A stretch of DNA of 64,000 nucleotides from Archaeoglobaceae archaeon (GCA_027028145.1 JALVJV010000019.1:142551-206550); one strand, 5' to 3'; positions 52,718 through 61,686 are shown, counted from the stretch's first letter. The notes: generated by a model not told the origin, from the sequence alone. Numbers and translations are program-made.

Positions 52718-53737
52718 TCACCTACCAACTGTAATCCCCCCATATTTTGGATCACCCTCTGATTTTAAATTTGTTGAGCTGGGGTCTGACGAACATTTAA
52801 AAGCTTTTGCTTTCCACCTCCTGAATTCGTCTTCAAGATTAAATTTATTTAATAATGTCATCGAAACAATATACTCCCGCCGAGTCTCTCTGAGCGTTCC
52901 GACGATCAGGTAAAATTCCCCGTTTATCTCCTCAACGACTCCGCGGGCTTCGATCGTTTCACCGTCGAAAGCCTGTCCGACGAACGTATGCGTAAAACTT
53001 AAGACCGTTCTGACTTCGGGATGATCGACGAAGTAGCAGGCTGGATAGTCGAATGCCAATTTTGAATCGGTAACTCTTGCGGTAATCGTAGCTATCCCGA
53101 GCTTCCTGCCCTTCTTCTCCGGAATGGGAGAAGATTCACGATCGCGAACGAAAAGGAGATCGAATTGGATGCCGTCCAACACCGCTTTATTGAACTTCCT
53201 CTCCTCGTGAACCCTGAAGATTTCAAAAGGTAACGTTACCTTCCTCCTTTCGTATATCCTAACCAAGTCGGGAGGTTCAATCTCTCCCTTCTTCAAACCC
53301 TCCGCTATCATCTCCCTTCCGAATTCGAAGCTGTTTCGACCGTAAACGACGAAATCCACATCCGAACTCATACCCTTCAAACCTATGAGCCTCGAACCCG
53401 TTACTCCCATCTTCGGCAATCCGAAGAAATCTGCAACCTTTGCGACTTCTTCATCTCGCTTACAGATCTCCTTCAGCATCTCATCGGGCTTGTAGATCTC
53501 ATCGATTATGTTGTGTGGTATTACGAAAATCCCGTCCTTCTGAAATTCCCTGAACTTCTCGTATTGCAAAGCCTCTCCGTGGCTCAGCTTTCGATATCTC
53601 CTTCCCCGGCTATCGATTCTGTCCCCGGAATCGCTCGGAACGTATCTGAGCAGACACTTAACTCCATCTATGTGCTCGTAGCCTACGACGGAGAAGTAGC
53701 AGTCCTCGACCCGTATAAAATCTCTCAGCCTTATCAT
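52718..53737 (-). CDS. Predicted nucleotidyltransferase (COG1665-type)
   Basis: 339 residues. The motif MGVTGSRLIGLKGMSSDVDFVVYG near residue 109 is the GS...DVD signature of polymerase-beta-type nucleotidyltransferases; a further Asp in IQFDLLFVRDRE could be the third acid. Other parts are archaeal-specific. It overlaps the zinc-finger gene upstream by 4 bases and ends 1 base before hxlB, so three genes form one operon. Substrate unknown. Confidence 0.7.
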   Translation of the reverse strand: MIRLRDFIRVEDCYFSVVGYEHIDGVKCLLRYVPSDSGDRIDSRGRRYRKLSHGEALQYEKFREFQKDGIFVIPHNIIDEIYKPDEMLKEICKRDEEVAKVADFFGLPKMGVTGSRLIGLKGMSSDVDFVVYGRNSFEFGREMIAEGLKKGEIEPPDLVRIYERRKVTLPFEIFRVHEERKFNKAVLDGIQFDLLFVRDRESSPIPEKKGRKLGIATITARVTDSKLAFDYPACYFVDHPEVRTVLSFTHTFVGQAFDGETIEARGVVEEINGEFYLIVGTLRETRREYIVSMTLLNKFNLEDEFRRWKAKAFKCSSDPSSTNLKSEGDPKYGGITVGR

Positions 53738-54312
53738 CTCAACTTCCTTTCGAACATGGCGTATATTCTCCTTATCTCCTTAGCCTTAGCCTTCTCACCT
53801 TGCCTCTTCAGGAGTTTTCCGTTTATCAGCTTCATCCTCGTAATTCTGAAGAGTAAGTTGTCTATGTTCAGCTTTTCTCCGATCTCGAATTCCGTATCGC
53901 CGGATGTTAGCATCTTATACGGTGTCGTTACCGCTCCCTTGTGCAGGCTGAACTTAACCTCCACTTCTCCGACATCTCTAAGCCAAACGGTCGCAACATC
54001 CTTAACGTCGGCGAACCTACTTCTTTTACCGTTCTTTAGCTCTATGGCGGTGACTTCCCCTATCCTGAAGCCTTCGGCAGTTTCTACGACTATTTCGTCT
54101 CCAACCTCTACGGTGTCGAACTCCTTGAAGACCACATTTCCGACCCTCGAAACCGCTCCAGTGCTTATAACGGCTTTGACCTTGATCTCCTTCTCCGGAA
54201 TGTATTGAGTAACCGTTCCGCACTCTAAACATCGATAAAGCTGTTTATCTTCTCTAATCAGCTCGTGCTCCGTCTCGTCCTTACAGTTGTCACAGTAGAT
54301 GTATCTCCTCAT
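53734..54312 (-). CDS. HVO_0476-type zinc-ribbon protein
   Basis: 192 residues. An N-terminal zinc ribbon (YIYCDNCKDETEHELIREDKQLYRCLECGTVTQY, CxxC...CxxC) and a C-terminal domain with ISTGAVSRVGNVVFKEFDTVEVGDEIVVE and KVKFSLHKGAVTTPYK-like segments typical of this archaeal family. Possibly RNA- or ribosome-linked; function unknown. First gene of the operon with the nucleotidyltransferase and hxlB. Confidence 0.8.
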   Translation of the reverse strand: MRRYIYCDNCKDETEHELIREDKQLYRCLECGTVTQYIPEKEIKVKAVISTGAVSRVGNVVFKEFDTVEVGDEIVVETAEGFRIGEVTAIELKNGKRSRFADVKDVATVWLRDVGEVEVKFSLHKGAVTTPYKMLTSGDTEFEIGEKLNIDNLLFRITRMKLINGKLLKRQGEKAKAKEIRRIYAMFERKLR

Positions 54313-54718
54313 AGCACTGAATTCGACGGACGGATAGATATTCCTTTCCTCCTAAATTTCTGCTTGTATATCAATTTTAAATTTATTTATATTTTTAATA
54401 TAAGTAGAATTTTCGTCAAAATAGTACTCAATTCCAAAAAATATGGAATATATATTTTGCCTTCGGATCAATAGAGTGTATAGAAGTAGCGATGTGTTTA
54501 ATTCGTGAATTTCCTGATTTTTCAATTCTCTTTTTGCAGATTCGTGTATTTTACTTGCAAGAATGCAGAATCTTGCCTTGCTTCTCTTCACTAAGTTGTA
54601 GGTTACATGGTAGTTTCCAGCGCGAAAGGTAACTCCGCTGGAGCTACGAGTATTTTGACCATTGTAAAGCCTATAAGGCTTGAGTAATTATTAAAAACTT
54701 TTTTGACGGTGTTATATT
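54313..54718. other. Gene-poor leader region of the polysaccharide island
   Basis: About 400 AT-rich bases. It holds an imperfect hairpin (GTAGTTTCCAGC at 54610-54621 with GCTGGAGCTAC at 54637-54647) and a palindrome (AAGCCT-ATA-AGGCTT, 54667-54681) next to a TATA-like TAATTATTAAAAAC at 54686-54699, about 25 bases before rfbA. A 79-residue minus-strand frame at 54352-54591 is possible but not protein-like. Confidence 0.5.
54667..54699 (+). promoter_or_regulatory. Promoter and operator candidate of the rhamnose cluster
   Basis: The perfect inverted repeat AAGCCT-ATA-AGGCTT (54667-54681) lies directly upstream of the TATA-like TAATTATTAAAAAC. rfbA starts at 54719, so the mRNA has almost no leader. 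A factor bound to the inverted repeat could activate or block TFB/TBP. Confidence 0.4.
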
Positions 54719-55774
54719 ATGAAAGCATTGATACTTTCTGGAGGGCACGGAACCCGTTTAAGACCGCTTACGTATTCACAGCAAAAACAACTGATACCGG
54801 TAGCGAACAAGCCGGTTCTGTTTTACACCATAGAAGATGTAATAGAAGCCGGGATAAGGGATATAGGCATAATAGTTGGACCGAATAAGGAGCAGGTGAT
54901 TGAAACTGTGAGATCTGTGGATTGGGATGCGGATATAGAATTCATATACCAAGGTGAGCCTAAAGGTCTGGCACATGCAATTTTAGTTGCTGAGGAATTC
55001 CTTGATGATGAAGAATTCGTGATGTATCTTGGAGATAATATTCTCAAAGATGGTATCGTCGATCATGCTAGTAAGTTTAGAGAGTTAAATCCGGATGCGT
55101 TGATTCTGCTTACGGAAGTTGATGAACCTCAGCGATTTGGAGTTGCGGAGTTGGATGAAAAGGGTAGGGTCAAGAGGCTAATCGAGAAGCCGAAGGTTCC
55201 GCCGTCCAATTACGCTTTGGTTGGAGTTTACTTCTTCAAGCCCGTAATAATAGAAGCATGCAAGAACATAAAGCCTTCGTGGAGGAATGAGCTTGAAATT
55301 ACGGATGCGATCCAATGGCTCATAGATAACGGTTATAGGGTTGAGGCATCCATCGTTACGGGATGGTGGAAAGATACGGGGAAGCCTGAAGACATATTGG
55401 AGGCAAATAGATTAGTTTTAGATGACATAAAACCGAAGAATGAGGGTAGGGTGGAGAATTCGAGAATTATGGGTAGAGTGGTTATCGAGGAGGGAGCAAT
55501 GGTAAGGGATTCCGTTGTTAAAGGGCCTTGTGTAATCGGTAGAAATTCGCAGATCGTTAACGCATACATAGGCCCATACACATCCATAGGCAACAACTGT
55601 GTAATCGAGGGAACGGAAATCGAAGATTCGGTTATCATAGACGGTAGCGTGATTAAGAACGCTGGAAGGATCGTCGAGAGTCTGATCGGTAGAAACGTTA
55701 GAATAGTTGAAGCAGATTCAAAGCCGAAGGGTTGTAGATTCGTAGTGGGGGATAACTCAAACATAGTGTTGTGA
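54719..55774 (+). CDS. rfbA: Glucose-1-phosphate thymidylyltransferase, long form
   Basis: 351 residues. Nucleotidyl motif LSGGHGTRLRPLTYSQQKQL at the start, EPKGLAHAILVAEEFL, YLGDNIL and a C-terminal left-handed helix with hexapeptide repeats (IMGRVVIEEGAMVRDSVVKG, IGRNSQIVNAYIGPYTSIGNNCVIEG). The long form is archaeal/Gram-positive type and makes dTDP-glucose, first step of dTDP-rhamnose synthesis. Followed by rfbB 4 bases on. Confidence 0.9.
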   Translation: MKALILSGGHGTRLRPLTYSQQKQLIPVANKPVLFYTIEDVIEAGIRDIGIIVGPNKEQVIETVRSVDWDADIEFIYQGEPKGLAHAILVAEEFLDDEEFVMYLGDNILKDGIVDHASKFRELNPDALILLTEVDEPQRFGVAELDEKGRVKRLIEKPKVPPSNYALVGVYFFKPVIIEACKNIKPSWRNELEITDAIQWLIDNGYRVEASIVTGWWKDTGKPEDILEANRLVLDDIKPKNEGRVENSRIMGRVVIEEGAMVRDSVVKGPCVIGRNSQIVNAYIGPYTSIGNNCVIEGTEIEDSVIIDGSVIKNAGRIVESLIGRNVRIVEADSKPKGCRFVVGDNSNIVL

Positions 55775-55778
55775 TATC

Positions 55779-56777
55779 ATGAAAGTGCTGGTTACGGGTG
55801 GTTTGGGATTTATAGGAAGCAACTTCGTCAGATATCTCCTCGATGAGTATTCCGACGTTGAAGTTATCAACTTAGATGCAATGAAATACGGATCGAATCC
55901 TGCAAACTTGAGAGATCTTGAAGACGAAAGGTATACGTTTATCAAGGGTGACATATCGGATTACGAGCTTATGGCTGAGCTAGTAAAGGATGTGGATGCG
56001 ATAGTCAACTTCGCGGCCGAAACGCACGTTGACAGGAGCATATCGAATCCGTATTCATTTCTGCAAAGTAACGTTATTGGAGTGTTCACGATTTTGGAAG
56101 CCATAAGGAAGAACAATCCTGATGTTAGGTTGGTTCACATATCGACCGATGAAGTGTATGGCGATATTTTGGAGGGTTCATTTAAGGAAGAAGATAGGTT
56201 GAAACCTTCATCACCGTATTCGGCGAGTAAGGCTGCTGCTGATATGTTCGTTCTTGCCTATGTTAGGACTTACGGAATAAACGCATCGATAACGAGGTGC
56301 ACGAATAACTATGGCCCGTATCAGTTTCCGGAGAAGCTGATTCCCAAGACGATCATAAGGGCTTCGATGAATCTAAAAGTGCCGATTTACGGAACCGGCA
56401 AAAACGTTAGAGACTGGATATACGTTCTGGATCACTGCGAAGCGGTGGATTTGGTAATGAGAGTAGGAGAAAAGGGGGAGATATACAACATCTCAAGCGG
56501 AGAGGAGAAAACGAATTTAGAGGTCGTGAAAACTATTCTCAATCTCATGGGTAAGGATGATAGCCTAATCGAGTTCGTTGAGGATAGACCCGGACACGAT
56601 CTAAGATACAGCTTGGATTCTACGAAGATTAGAGAAGAACTGGGCTGGAAACCAAAGCACAGCTTTGAGGAAGGGATAAGGGAAACCGTGGAATGGTATC
56701 TGAAGAACGAGTGGTGGTGGAAGCCGTTGGCTGATGAAAGAACTCTGCATCCGACTCCTTGGAAGCTGAGGTGGTAA
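55779..56777 (+). CDS. rfbB: dTDP-glucose 4,6-dehydratase
   Basis: 332 residues of the short-chain dehydrogenase superfamily. NAD site VTGGLGFIGSNFVRYLL, FAAETHVDRSI, HISTDEVYGDI, catalytic YSASKAAADM (YxxxK), TRCTNNYGPYQFPEKLIP and GKNVRDWIYVLDHCEAVDLV. It makes dTDP-4-keto-6-deoxyglucose. Same operon as rfbA. Confidence 0.95.
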   Translation: MKVLVTGGLGFIGSNFVRYLLDEYSDVEVINLDAMKYGSNPANLRDLEDERYTFIKGDISDYELMAELVKDVDAIVNFAAETHVDRSISNPYSFLQSNVIGVFTILEAIRKNNPDVRLVHISTDEVYGDILEGSFKEEDRLKPSSPYSASKAAADMFVLAYVRTYGINASITRCTNNYGPYQFPEKLIPKTIIRASMNLKVPIYGTGKNVRDWIYVLDHCEAVDLVMRVGEKGEIYNISSGEEKTNLEVVKTILNLMGKDDSLIEFVEDRPGHDLRYSLDSTKIREELGWKPKHSFEEGIRETVEWYLKNEWWWKPLADERTLHPTPWKLRW

Positions 56778-56809
56778 CGGTTAAATAAGTCCTCACTATG
56801 GCATTCGAT

Positions 56810-57033
56810 ATGGAAATAATTAAAGATTTGGCAGGTTGGTATTGCCTAAGGAATGGAGAGAAAAGTATGCTAAAAGAGGGAAGGTTGTCTTAAAGATTGA
56901 GAACGATACAACCATAATAAAACCGTATGAGTTAGCGGATCTAACGGAATTCTTCGATAAAATTGAGGTTGATATTAAGTCCGGTCTATCCGATTGGAAA
57001 TCTGTGAGGAGGGAACTGCTTGAGGCTCGTTGA
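56810..57033 (+). pseudogene. AbrB-family antitoxin with a broken N terminus
   Basis: In frame from about 56833, RFGRLVLPKEWREKYAKRGKVVLKIENDTTIIKPYELADLTEFFDKIEVDIKSGLSDWKSVRRELLEAR reads as a normal AbrB swapped-hairpin antitoxin. Its expected start MEIIK is present at 56810 (ATG-GAA-ATA-ATT-AAA) but in another frame, so a few bases appear to be lost. An internal TTG at 56836 could still start a shorter protein. Downstream PIN partner is also broken. Confidence 0.65.
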
Positions 57034-57088
57034 TGTGAGCGTTTTCGTTCGCGCTGAAATATTTAAATTAATATTTAAATTATTGTAA
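57020..57088 (+). pseudogene. Remnant of a PIN-domain (VapC) toxin N terminus
   Basis: Beginning at a TTG overlapping the AbrB end, the frame reads LRLVDVSVFVRA, the normal first strand of a PIN toxin (MxxVDxSVxV), then runs into AT-rich promoter-like sequence (EIFKLIFKLL, stop). Only 12 residues of the toxin remain. The next VapBC pair begins 22 bases later. Confidence 0.55.
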
Positions 57089-57109
57089 TATAATACATCA
57101 AAGTAATAC

Positions 57110-57331
57110 ATGGATGTAATTAGCGTGAGGGTTCCGAGGGAGCTTAAGAAGATGATGAAGGAGATAGACATCAACTGGAGCGAGGAGATAAGGAAGTTCA
57201 TCGAGAAGAGAATTAGGGAATACAAAAGGTTGAAGGCGTTGGAAGAAATCGATACCATGCTTTCCGATATTCCCGAAACTAAAGCCGGGACTGCTAAGGG
57301 TTACGTGAGGGATGTCCGTGATAGCAATTGA
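57110..57331 (+). CDS. vapB: VapB-type antitoxin
   Basis: 73 residues. MDVISVRVPRELKKMMKEIDINWSEEIRKFIEKRIREYKRL is a ribbon-helix-helix DNA-binding element, and the tail (EEIDTMLSDIPETKAGTAKGYVRDVRDSN) is where antitoxins wrap the toxin. Overlaps vapC by 20 bases. Own promoter in the AT-rich stretch before it. Confidence 0.85.
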   Translation: MDVISVRVPRELKKMMKEIDINWSEEIRKFIEKRIREYKRLKALEEIDTMLSDIPETKAGTAKGYVRDVRDSN

Positions 57332-57719
57332 CGCATCTTCGCTTGCTAAGTATATATTGAGGGAAGAAAACTGGAGAGATGTCAGAGATCACCTGATGAA
57401 TGAAGTATTCTCCTTAAACTTGGCTTTGGCGGAGGTTTCGAACGCGATATGGAAGCATAATGTGTTGTATGGTGAAGTCTCAAAAAAACAGGCTGATAAG
57501 ATGTTTAAGGCGTTGGAAAAGCTTAGAGATGTGGTCATATTTGAGCCCTTTGAAAAATATTTGGGAAATGCGGTAAAAATCGCTATGGATAAGAAGATAA
57601 CCGTTTATGATGCCCTGTATATAACCCAAGCAAAAGTAATCGGAAAATTGATTACGAGCGAGGATAAACAGAAGAGGGTTGCGAAGGAGCTTGGTATCGA
57701 TGTCATATTTATCGAATGA
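57312..57719 (+). CDS. vapC: VapC-type PIN-domain toxin
   Basis: 135 residues. PIN acids seen: IAIDASSLAKYILRE (Asp6 of motif I), LALAEVSNAIWKHN (Glu), ITVYDALYITQA (Asp), LITSEDKQKRVAK. It cuts RNA (tRNA or rRNA) when released from VapB. The complete acid set suggests an active toxin. Sits between rfbB and rfbD. Confidence 0.88.
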   Translation: MSVIAIDASSLAKYILREENWRDVRDHLMNEVFSLNLALAEVSNAIWKHNVLYGEVSKKQADKMFKALEKLRDVVIFEPFEKYLGNAVKIAMDKKITVYDALYITQAKVIGKLITSEDKQKRVAKELGIDVIFIE

Positions 57720-57728
57720 GGTGGTGGA

Positions 57729-58601
57729 ATGAGAATATTCATCACTGGAGGAAGCGGATTGTTGGGAAGCAAGGTTGCTGAGATTGCTTTAGAGAGGGGA
57801 TACGAAGTTTATTCTGGATACAACAGCCATAAACCCGAGTTCGGTGAGCCGATTAAGTTTGATTTAGCTAATCCGGACAGCGTTGTGAAAGCGATTGATG
57901 ATGTTAAGCCTGACGTAATCATTCATTCCGCAGCACTTACGGATGTCGACAAATGCGAAGTTGAGAAGGAGCTTGCATATAAGATAAACGTTGAGGGAAC
58001 TAAGGTCGTTGCTGAGATGGCTAAAAAGCTTGGAGCTTTCATGGTTTACGTCTCAACGGATTACGTCTTCGATGGAAATAAGGGGATGTATAAGGAGGAA
58101 GATGAAACCAATCCCGTTAACTATTACGGCTATACGAAGTTGTTGGGAGAGAAATTCTGTCAGGATTTCTGCATCGCAAGGACATGTGTAATTTACGGAG
58201 CAAAGCCGGCGAGCGGTAAGGTTAATTTTGCTTTGTGGTTGATTAACAAGCTTGAAAAAGGGGAAAGAGTTAAGATTATTACCGATCAGTTTATTACCCC
58301 TACTTTAAATACGAATCTGGCTAAGATGTTGCTGGAAATCGCTGAGAGAAAGCTGAAAGGTGTTTTCCATTTAGCCGGAGCTACAAGGGTTTCGAGGTTC
58401 GAATTCGCTAAGGAAATTGCAAGAGTGTTTGGGCTGGACGAAAATCTTATTATGCCGGCGAAGATGAGCGATATAAACTGGATCGCAAAAAGACCGAGAG
58501 ATTCATCCCTCGATACTTCTAAAGCTACAAAATATTTGAATGAGAAACCCTACGATTTAATGAAAGCTTTAAAGGTATTGAAGGAAGAAATGCTTAGGTG
58601 A
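57729..58601 (+). CDS. rfbD: dTDP-4-dehydrorhamnose reductase
   Basis: 290 residues. IFITGGSGLLGSKVAEIAL (NADPH site), IHSAALTDVDKCE, VYVSTDYVFDG, NYYGYTKLLGE (YxxxK), FITPTLNTNLAKMLLEIAE, FHLAGATRVSRFEFAKEIA and RPRDSSLDTSKA. Final step of dTDP-L-rhamnose synthesis. It starts 9 bases after vapC, showing that the toxin gene sits in the transcribed cluster. Confidence 0.93.
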   Translation: MRIFITGGSGLLGSKVAEIALERGYEVYSGYNSHKPEFGEPIKFDLANPDSVVKAIDDVKPDVIIHSAALTDVDKCEVEKELAYKINVEGTKVVAEMAKKLGAFMVYVSTDYVFDGNKGMYKEEDETNPVNYYGYTKLLGEKFCQDFCIARTCVIYGAKPASGKVNFALWLINKLEKGERVKIITDQFITPTLNTNLAKMLLEIAERKLKGVFHLAGATRVSRFEFAKEIARVFGLDENLIMPAKMSDINWIAKRPRDSSLDTSKATKYLNEKPYDLMKALKVLKEEMLR

Positions 58602-58688
58602 TACAATGCCGAAGATAATCGAAGTAAACAACATTTAGGTAAGCGATCAATCAAAAACATATTTATTGGTTTGCGTCGATCGGTGAAT

Positions 58689-58925
58689 ATGGCTGAATCG
58701 GAAGTAGCTATCATAAAAGAGATTAGGGAGATTAAGAATAGGCTCGATAAAATTGAAAAGGAGTTAATCCGACTTTTAGCTGAGAAGGAAGAGGCTGAAA
58801 TAATACCCGACGAGGAATATCAAGAAATAACAAAGAAGGCTGAATACTTGCAAAAACATCCTGAAGAGGGTCTGAGTGTTGAAGAAGTTGTAAAGGAGTT
58901 AACGAGCAATGAAAGTAGTGATTAG
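58689..58925 (+). CDS. RelB-like antitoxin
   Basis: 78 residues, charged and helical: ESEVAIIKEIREIKNRLDKIEKELIRLLAEKEEAEIIPDEEYQEITKKAEYLQKHPEEG, the coiled form usual in archaeal RelB/PHD-like partners, ending GLSVEEVVKELTSNESSD. Start at the ATG; the frame start upstream lacks a site. Overlaps the toxin gene by 17 bases. Confidence 0.65.
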   Translation: MAESEVAIIKEIREIKNRLDKIEKELIRLLAEKEEAEIIPDEEYQEITKKAEYLQKHPEEGLSVEEVVKELTSNESSD

Positions 58926-59187
58926 CAAAGATGTAATTAAAAAATCGAAGAAAATTTTGAAGCCGAGCCAGAGAAGGAAGCTTGCAGAGTTCCTTAAAAC
59001 TATCGAAAAGAATTCTTTCCCGAAGCCATCTTACGATGTCAAACCCGTTAAGGGTGAAAGAACAGAAAGAACTAACACATATCGCTTTAGATTGGGTGAT
59101 GATAGAGTATTTTACACCGTTTATTGGGATGAAAATTTGATTGTCGTAACTGACATTAAACCGAGAGAAAGTGCTTATGGAAGATAG
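58909..59187 (+). CDS. RelE/ParE-type toxin
   Basis: 92 residues: DVIKKSKKILKPSQRRKLAEFLKTIEKNSFPKPSYDVKPVKGERTERTNTYRFRLGDDRVFYTVYWDENLIVVTDIKPRESAY is the RelE fold, with Arg in TYRFRLGDDRVFYTVYW. It blocks translation by cutting mRNA on the ribosome. The pair is inserted between rfbD and rfbC. Confidence 0.75.
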   Translation: MKVVISKDVIKKSKKILKPSQRRKLAEFLKTIEKNSFPKPSYDVKPVKGERTERTNTYRFRLGDDRVFYTVYWDENLIVVTDIKPRESAYGR

Positions 59188-59202
59188 AAGGAGGGTCAGA
59201 TT

Positions 59203-59700
59203 ATGTTATCTGGCATAGTAATCAAGCCTTTGAAGAGGTTTGCGGATGAGAGAGGATTTTTTACGGAGATAATGCGCAAGGACTGGGATATATTTGAGGA
59301 TGAGATAGTTCAAGCCAATCTGTCGATCACGTATCCGGGGATAGTTAGAGCTTGGCATAAGCACGAGAGGGGACAGGTTGATTACTTCGTCTGCGTAAGG
59401 GGAGCGATAAAGATATGTGCTTACGATGATAAAACGCGGGAATTGGCTGAGATTATTTCGACTGGGGACAATCCTCAGGTGGTGAGGGTTCCTGGACATT
59501 ACTGGCATGGGTTTAAAGCTATAGGCGTCGAACCGGCAATATTAGTCTACTTTGTAAACAGATTATACGATTACGAGAATCCCGATGAAATAAGAAGACC
59601 TTGGAACGATTCTTCAATAGTTCCAAAGATCATAAACGGAAGAAAAGACGACCCGAGATGCGGTAAACCTTGGGATTGGTTCTATCCACCGCATAAGTAA
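59203..59700 (+). CDS. rfbC: dTDP-4-dehydrorhamnose 3,5-epimerase
   Basis: 165 residues, cupin fold. RFADERGFFTEIMRKD, VQANLSITYPGIVRAWHKHERGQVDYFVCVRGAIKICAYDD, and VRVPGHYWHGFKAIGVEPAILVYFVNRLYDYENPDEIRRPW. The catalytic His (WHKH region) is present. Third enzyme of the rhamnose pathway; gene order here is rfbA-rfbB-rfbD-rfbC. Confidence 0.9.
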   Translation: MLSGIVIKPLKRFADERGFFTEIMRKDWDIFEDEIVQANLSITYPGIVRAWHKHERGQVDYFVCVRGAIKICAYDDKTRELAEIISTGDNPQVVRVPGHYWHGFKAIGVEPAILVYFVNRLYDYENPDEIRRPWNDSSIVPKIINGRKDDPRCGKPWDWFYPPHK

Positions 59701-59732
59701 TGGTAAAATTTAATTAGATAGCACAATAGCGG

Positions 59733-61274
59733 ATGGTAGTGGAGGATATCGTTGGTGACTCTCTCCGAAGAATTGCAAAAGGTGCGGCGATATACTTCAT
59801 TGGAACTATTTTTGGGTTGGGCATTGGATTCGTCACGAGAATCTTAGTTATACGATATTTAACTCCTTCCGAGTTCGGTATTCTTTCTCTTTCTTGGGTT
59901 GTGTTTTCAATCGTATGCACGATAGTAGCTCTTGGAATTCCAGAAGCTTTAACGAGACAAGCTTCGTATTTCATTGGAAAGGGGGAGGCTGAGAAAGCAA
60001 AAGCAATTTTTAAGATTTCGACTTATCTGTTGTCCGTATCTGGGATAGCTTCGGCTTTTATCCTGTTTCTGTTCTCCAATAATATAGCCGATTTTTTTAA
60101 AATGAAAGATCTTCACTGGACTTTAAGGATTTTCTCGATAGCGATACCCTTTGCAGTTACCAATGCTTTACTTCTGGCGGTATTCCGAACGTATGAAAGG
60201 GCTGATGTAAAGGTAATATTCGGTGATGTCATACCAAATCTACTTAAACTTATATTTATCACCCTGATCGTTCTGCTGGGCTTATCTTTTTACTTCGTTG
60301 TTTGGATGTATATTCTACCTATAATCCTAACTTGGATCCTTCTTGTAATCTATTCTCTGAACCGAATAGATTTCAAGACATCTGAAAAAACTATTAAATA
60401 TGTGAAGATACTAATTTCTTTTTCAATTCCTCTTTTCATCCAGACAGTGCTTGGTATGATTATCGTTTGGACGGATACGCTGATGATAGGCTACTATCTC
60501 AAATCTTCGGATGTGGGACTGTATAACGGTGCTCGACCGATAGCAAATCTCATGCAAAACGTCTTAGGGGCAGTTGGTTTTCTGTATTTCCCAATAATAT
60601 CTCAGCTTTACGCTCAAGGCAAGATAAAAGAAATCGGCAGAACTTACGCCGTCATTACGAAGTGGCTCATGTCTGCAATACTACCGGTGTTTCTGGTTAT
60701 ACTATTGTTTCCAAAAACCGTTCTCTGGCTTCTTTACAGTAAAGATTATGTGCAGGCTTACCAAGTTTTGAGGATCTTAGCAGTAGGATTTTTCGTTCAC
60801 GTAATGCTTGGCCCGAACGGTTTAACTTTGCTTGCAATGGGAGAAACAAAAATTATAACGGTTACTGGTTTTGTAGGTGCGGTTCTAAATTTCGTGATGA
60901 ACATGCTTTTCATTCCCGTCATGGGTATTAACGGTGCAGCTTTGGCTTCGGCTTTAACGTATGCTGTAACAAACGCTATAGTTTCACTCAGGTTATACTG
61001 TGGATACAAAATACATCCATTTACAAAGAACTACATCAAGCCCGCCGTTCTATCTATTGCAGTTGCCATGCTAATTTACCATGCCGTCAGAAACGTTACG
61101 CTTGTATGGTGGATGCTGATAGTTCTCTTCGTTCTTTTCGTTGCAACATACTTCATATCTTTGCTGATTACTAAGAGCTTCGACAGAGAGGACATAATGC
61201 TGATGTTATCGATAGAACAGAGGTTGGGTTTGAACTTGGATTGGGCCAAGAGGTTTTTGAGGAGATTTGTCTGA
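59733..61274 (+). CDS. Polysaccharide flippase (Wzx/RfbX type)
   Basis: 513 residues with 12-14 helices. The start LRRIAKGAAIYFIGTIFGLGIGFVTRILVIRYLTPSEFG is the normal beginning of archaeal O-antigen/teichoic acid flippases (MOP superfamily). Other parts: MFIPVMGINGAALASALTYAVTNAI. It likely moves lipid-linked oligosaccharide across the membrane for glycan or S-layer glycosylation. Follows rfbC by 32 bases. Confidence 0.88.
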   Translation: MVVEDIVGDSLRRIAKGAAIYFIGTIFGLGIGFVTRILVIRYLTPSEFGILSLSWVVFSIVCTIVALGIPEALTRQASYFIGKGEAEKAKAIFKISTYLLSVSGIASAFILFLFSNNIADFFKMKDLHWTLRIFSIAIPFAVTNALLLAVFRTYERADVKVIFGDVIPNLLKLIFITLIVLLGLSFYFVVWMYILPIILTWILLVIYSLNRIDFKTSEKTIKYVKILISFSIPLFIQTVLGMIIVWTDTLMIGYYLKSSDVGLYNGARPIANLMQNVLGAVGFLYFPIISQLYAQGKIKEIGRTYAVITKWLMSAILPVFLVILLFPKTVLWLLYSKDYVQAYQVLRILAVGFFVHVMLGPNGLTLLAMGETKIITVTGFVGAVLNFVMNMLFIPVMGINGAALASALTYAVTNAIVSLRLYCGYKIHPFTKNYIKPAVLSIAVAMLIYHAVRNVTLVWWMLIVLFVLFVATYFISLLITKSFDREDIMLMLSIEQRLGLNLDWAKRFLRRFV

Positions 61275-61361
61275 TTAACGCTCATTTTGACAGGCGATAA
61301 AAATGTGCTTTAATTTCTGCTGATGAAGTTGGGAAGATAAATTTGAATGAGCAGAGTAAAT

Positions 61362-61593
61362 ATGATTTTGCCTGATACATCTTTGCTCCTCCCGAGTTTG
61401 GGGATCGATGCTGAAGGAGCTGATGAAATACTTAAAAGTATGTTCGCTTAAGAAGAAGGGCAAATTCGATCGGGCGGAGGTTAACGCTGAAATCGATCTT
61501 AAGGTGACAGCCATCTGCAAAAATATGAGATTTGCAAGCCTCGACAAGGAGTTGAGAAGGTTCGTGAAAGATAACAATTTTCGAGTAGCTTAG
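61362..61593 (+). pseudogene. Decayed PIN-domain toxin gene
   Basis: First fragment (61362-61451): MILPDTSLLLPSLGIDAEGADEILKSMFA, stop; motif I Asp5 of PIN is in place. In the next frame a second fragment carries VTAICKNMRFASLDKELRRFVKDNNFRVA, typical of a PIN C terminus (SLDKEL, then FRV). The middle with the other acids is missing. Deletion and frameshift make it inactive. Confidence 0.6.
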
Positions 61594-61640
61594 ATATTTT
61601 AAAAATATAAGCCAAAGTGGGAATAGGCTATCCATTCTAC

Positions 61641-61686
61641 GATTGGAGAAAAGAGAAGAAATGTTAAAAACATAAGACTGAACTGG
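61641..61686 (+). repeat. 46-bp direct repeat, copy A, with gene remnant
   Basis: Identical over 46 bp to copy B. One frame reads IGEKRRNVKNIRLNW then IDEEKLRKAIVQAI and continues to a stop at about 61791. It looks like the C terminus of a protein whose remainder is gone. Confidence 0.75.

Noticed and set aside
54352..54591. A 79-residue minus-strand frame starting MKRSKARFCILASK
   Set aside because: AT-rich, no TATA or ribosome-binding site, no recognisable pattern; could be real but not supportable.
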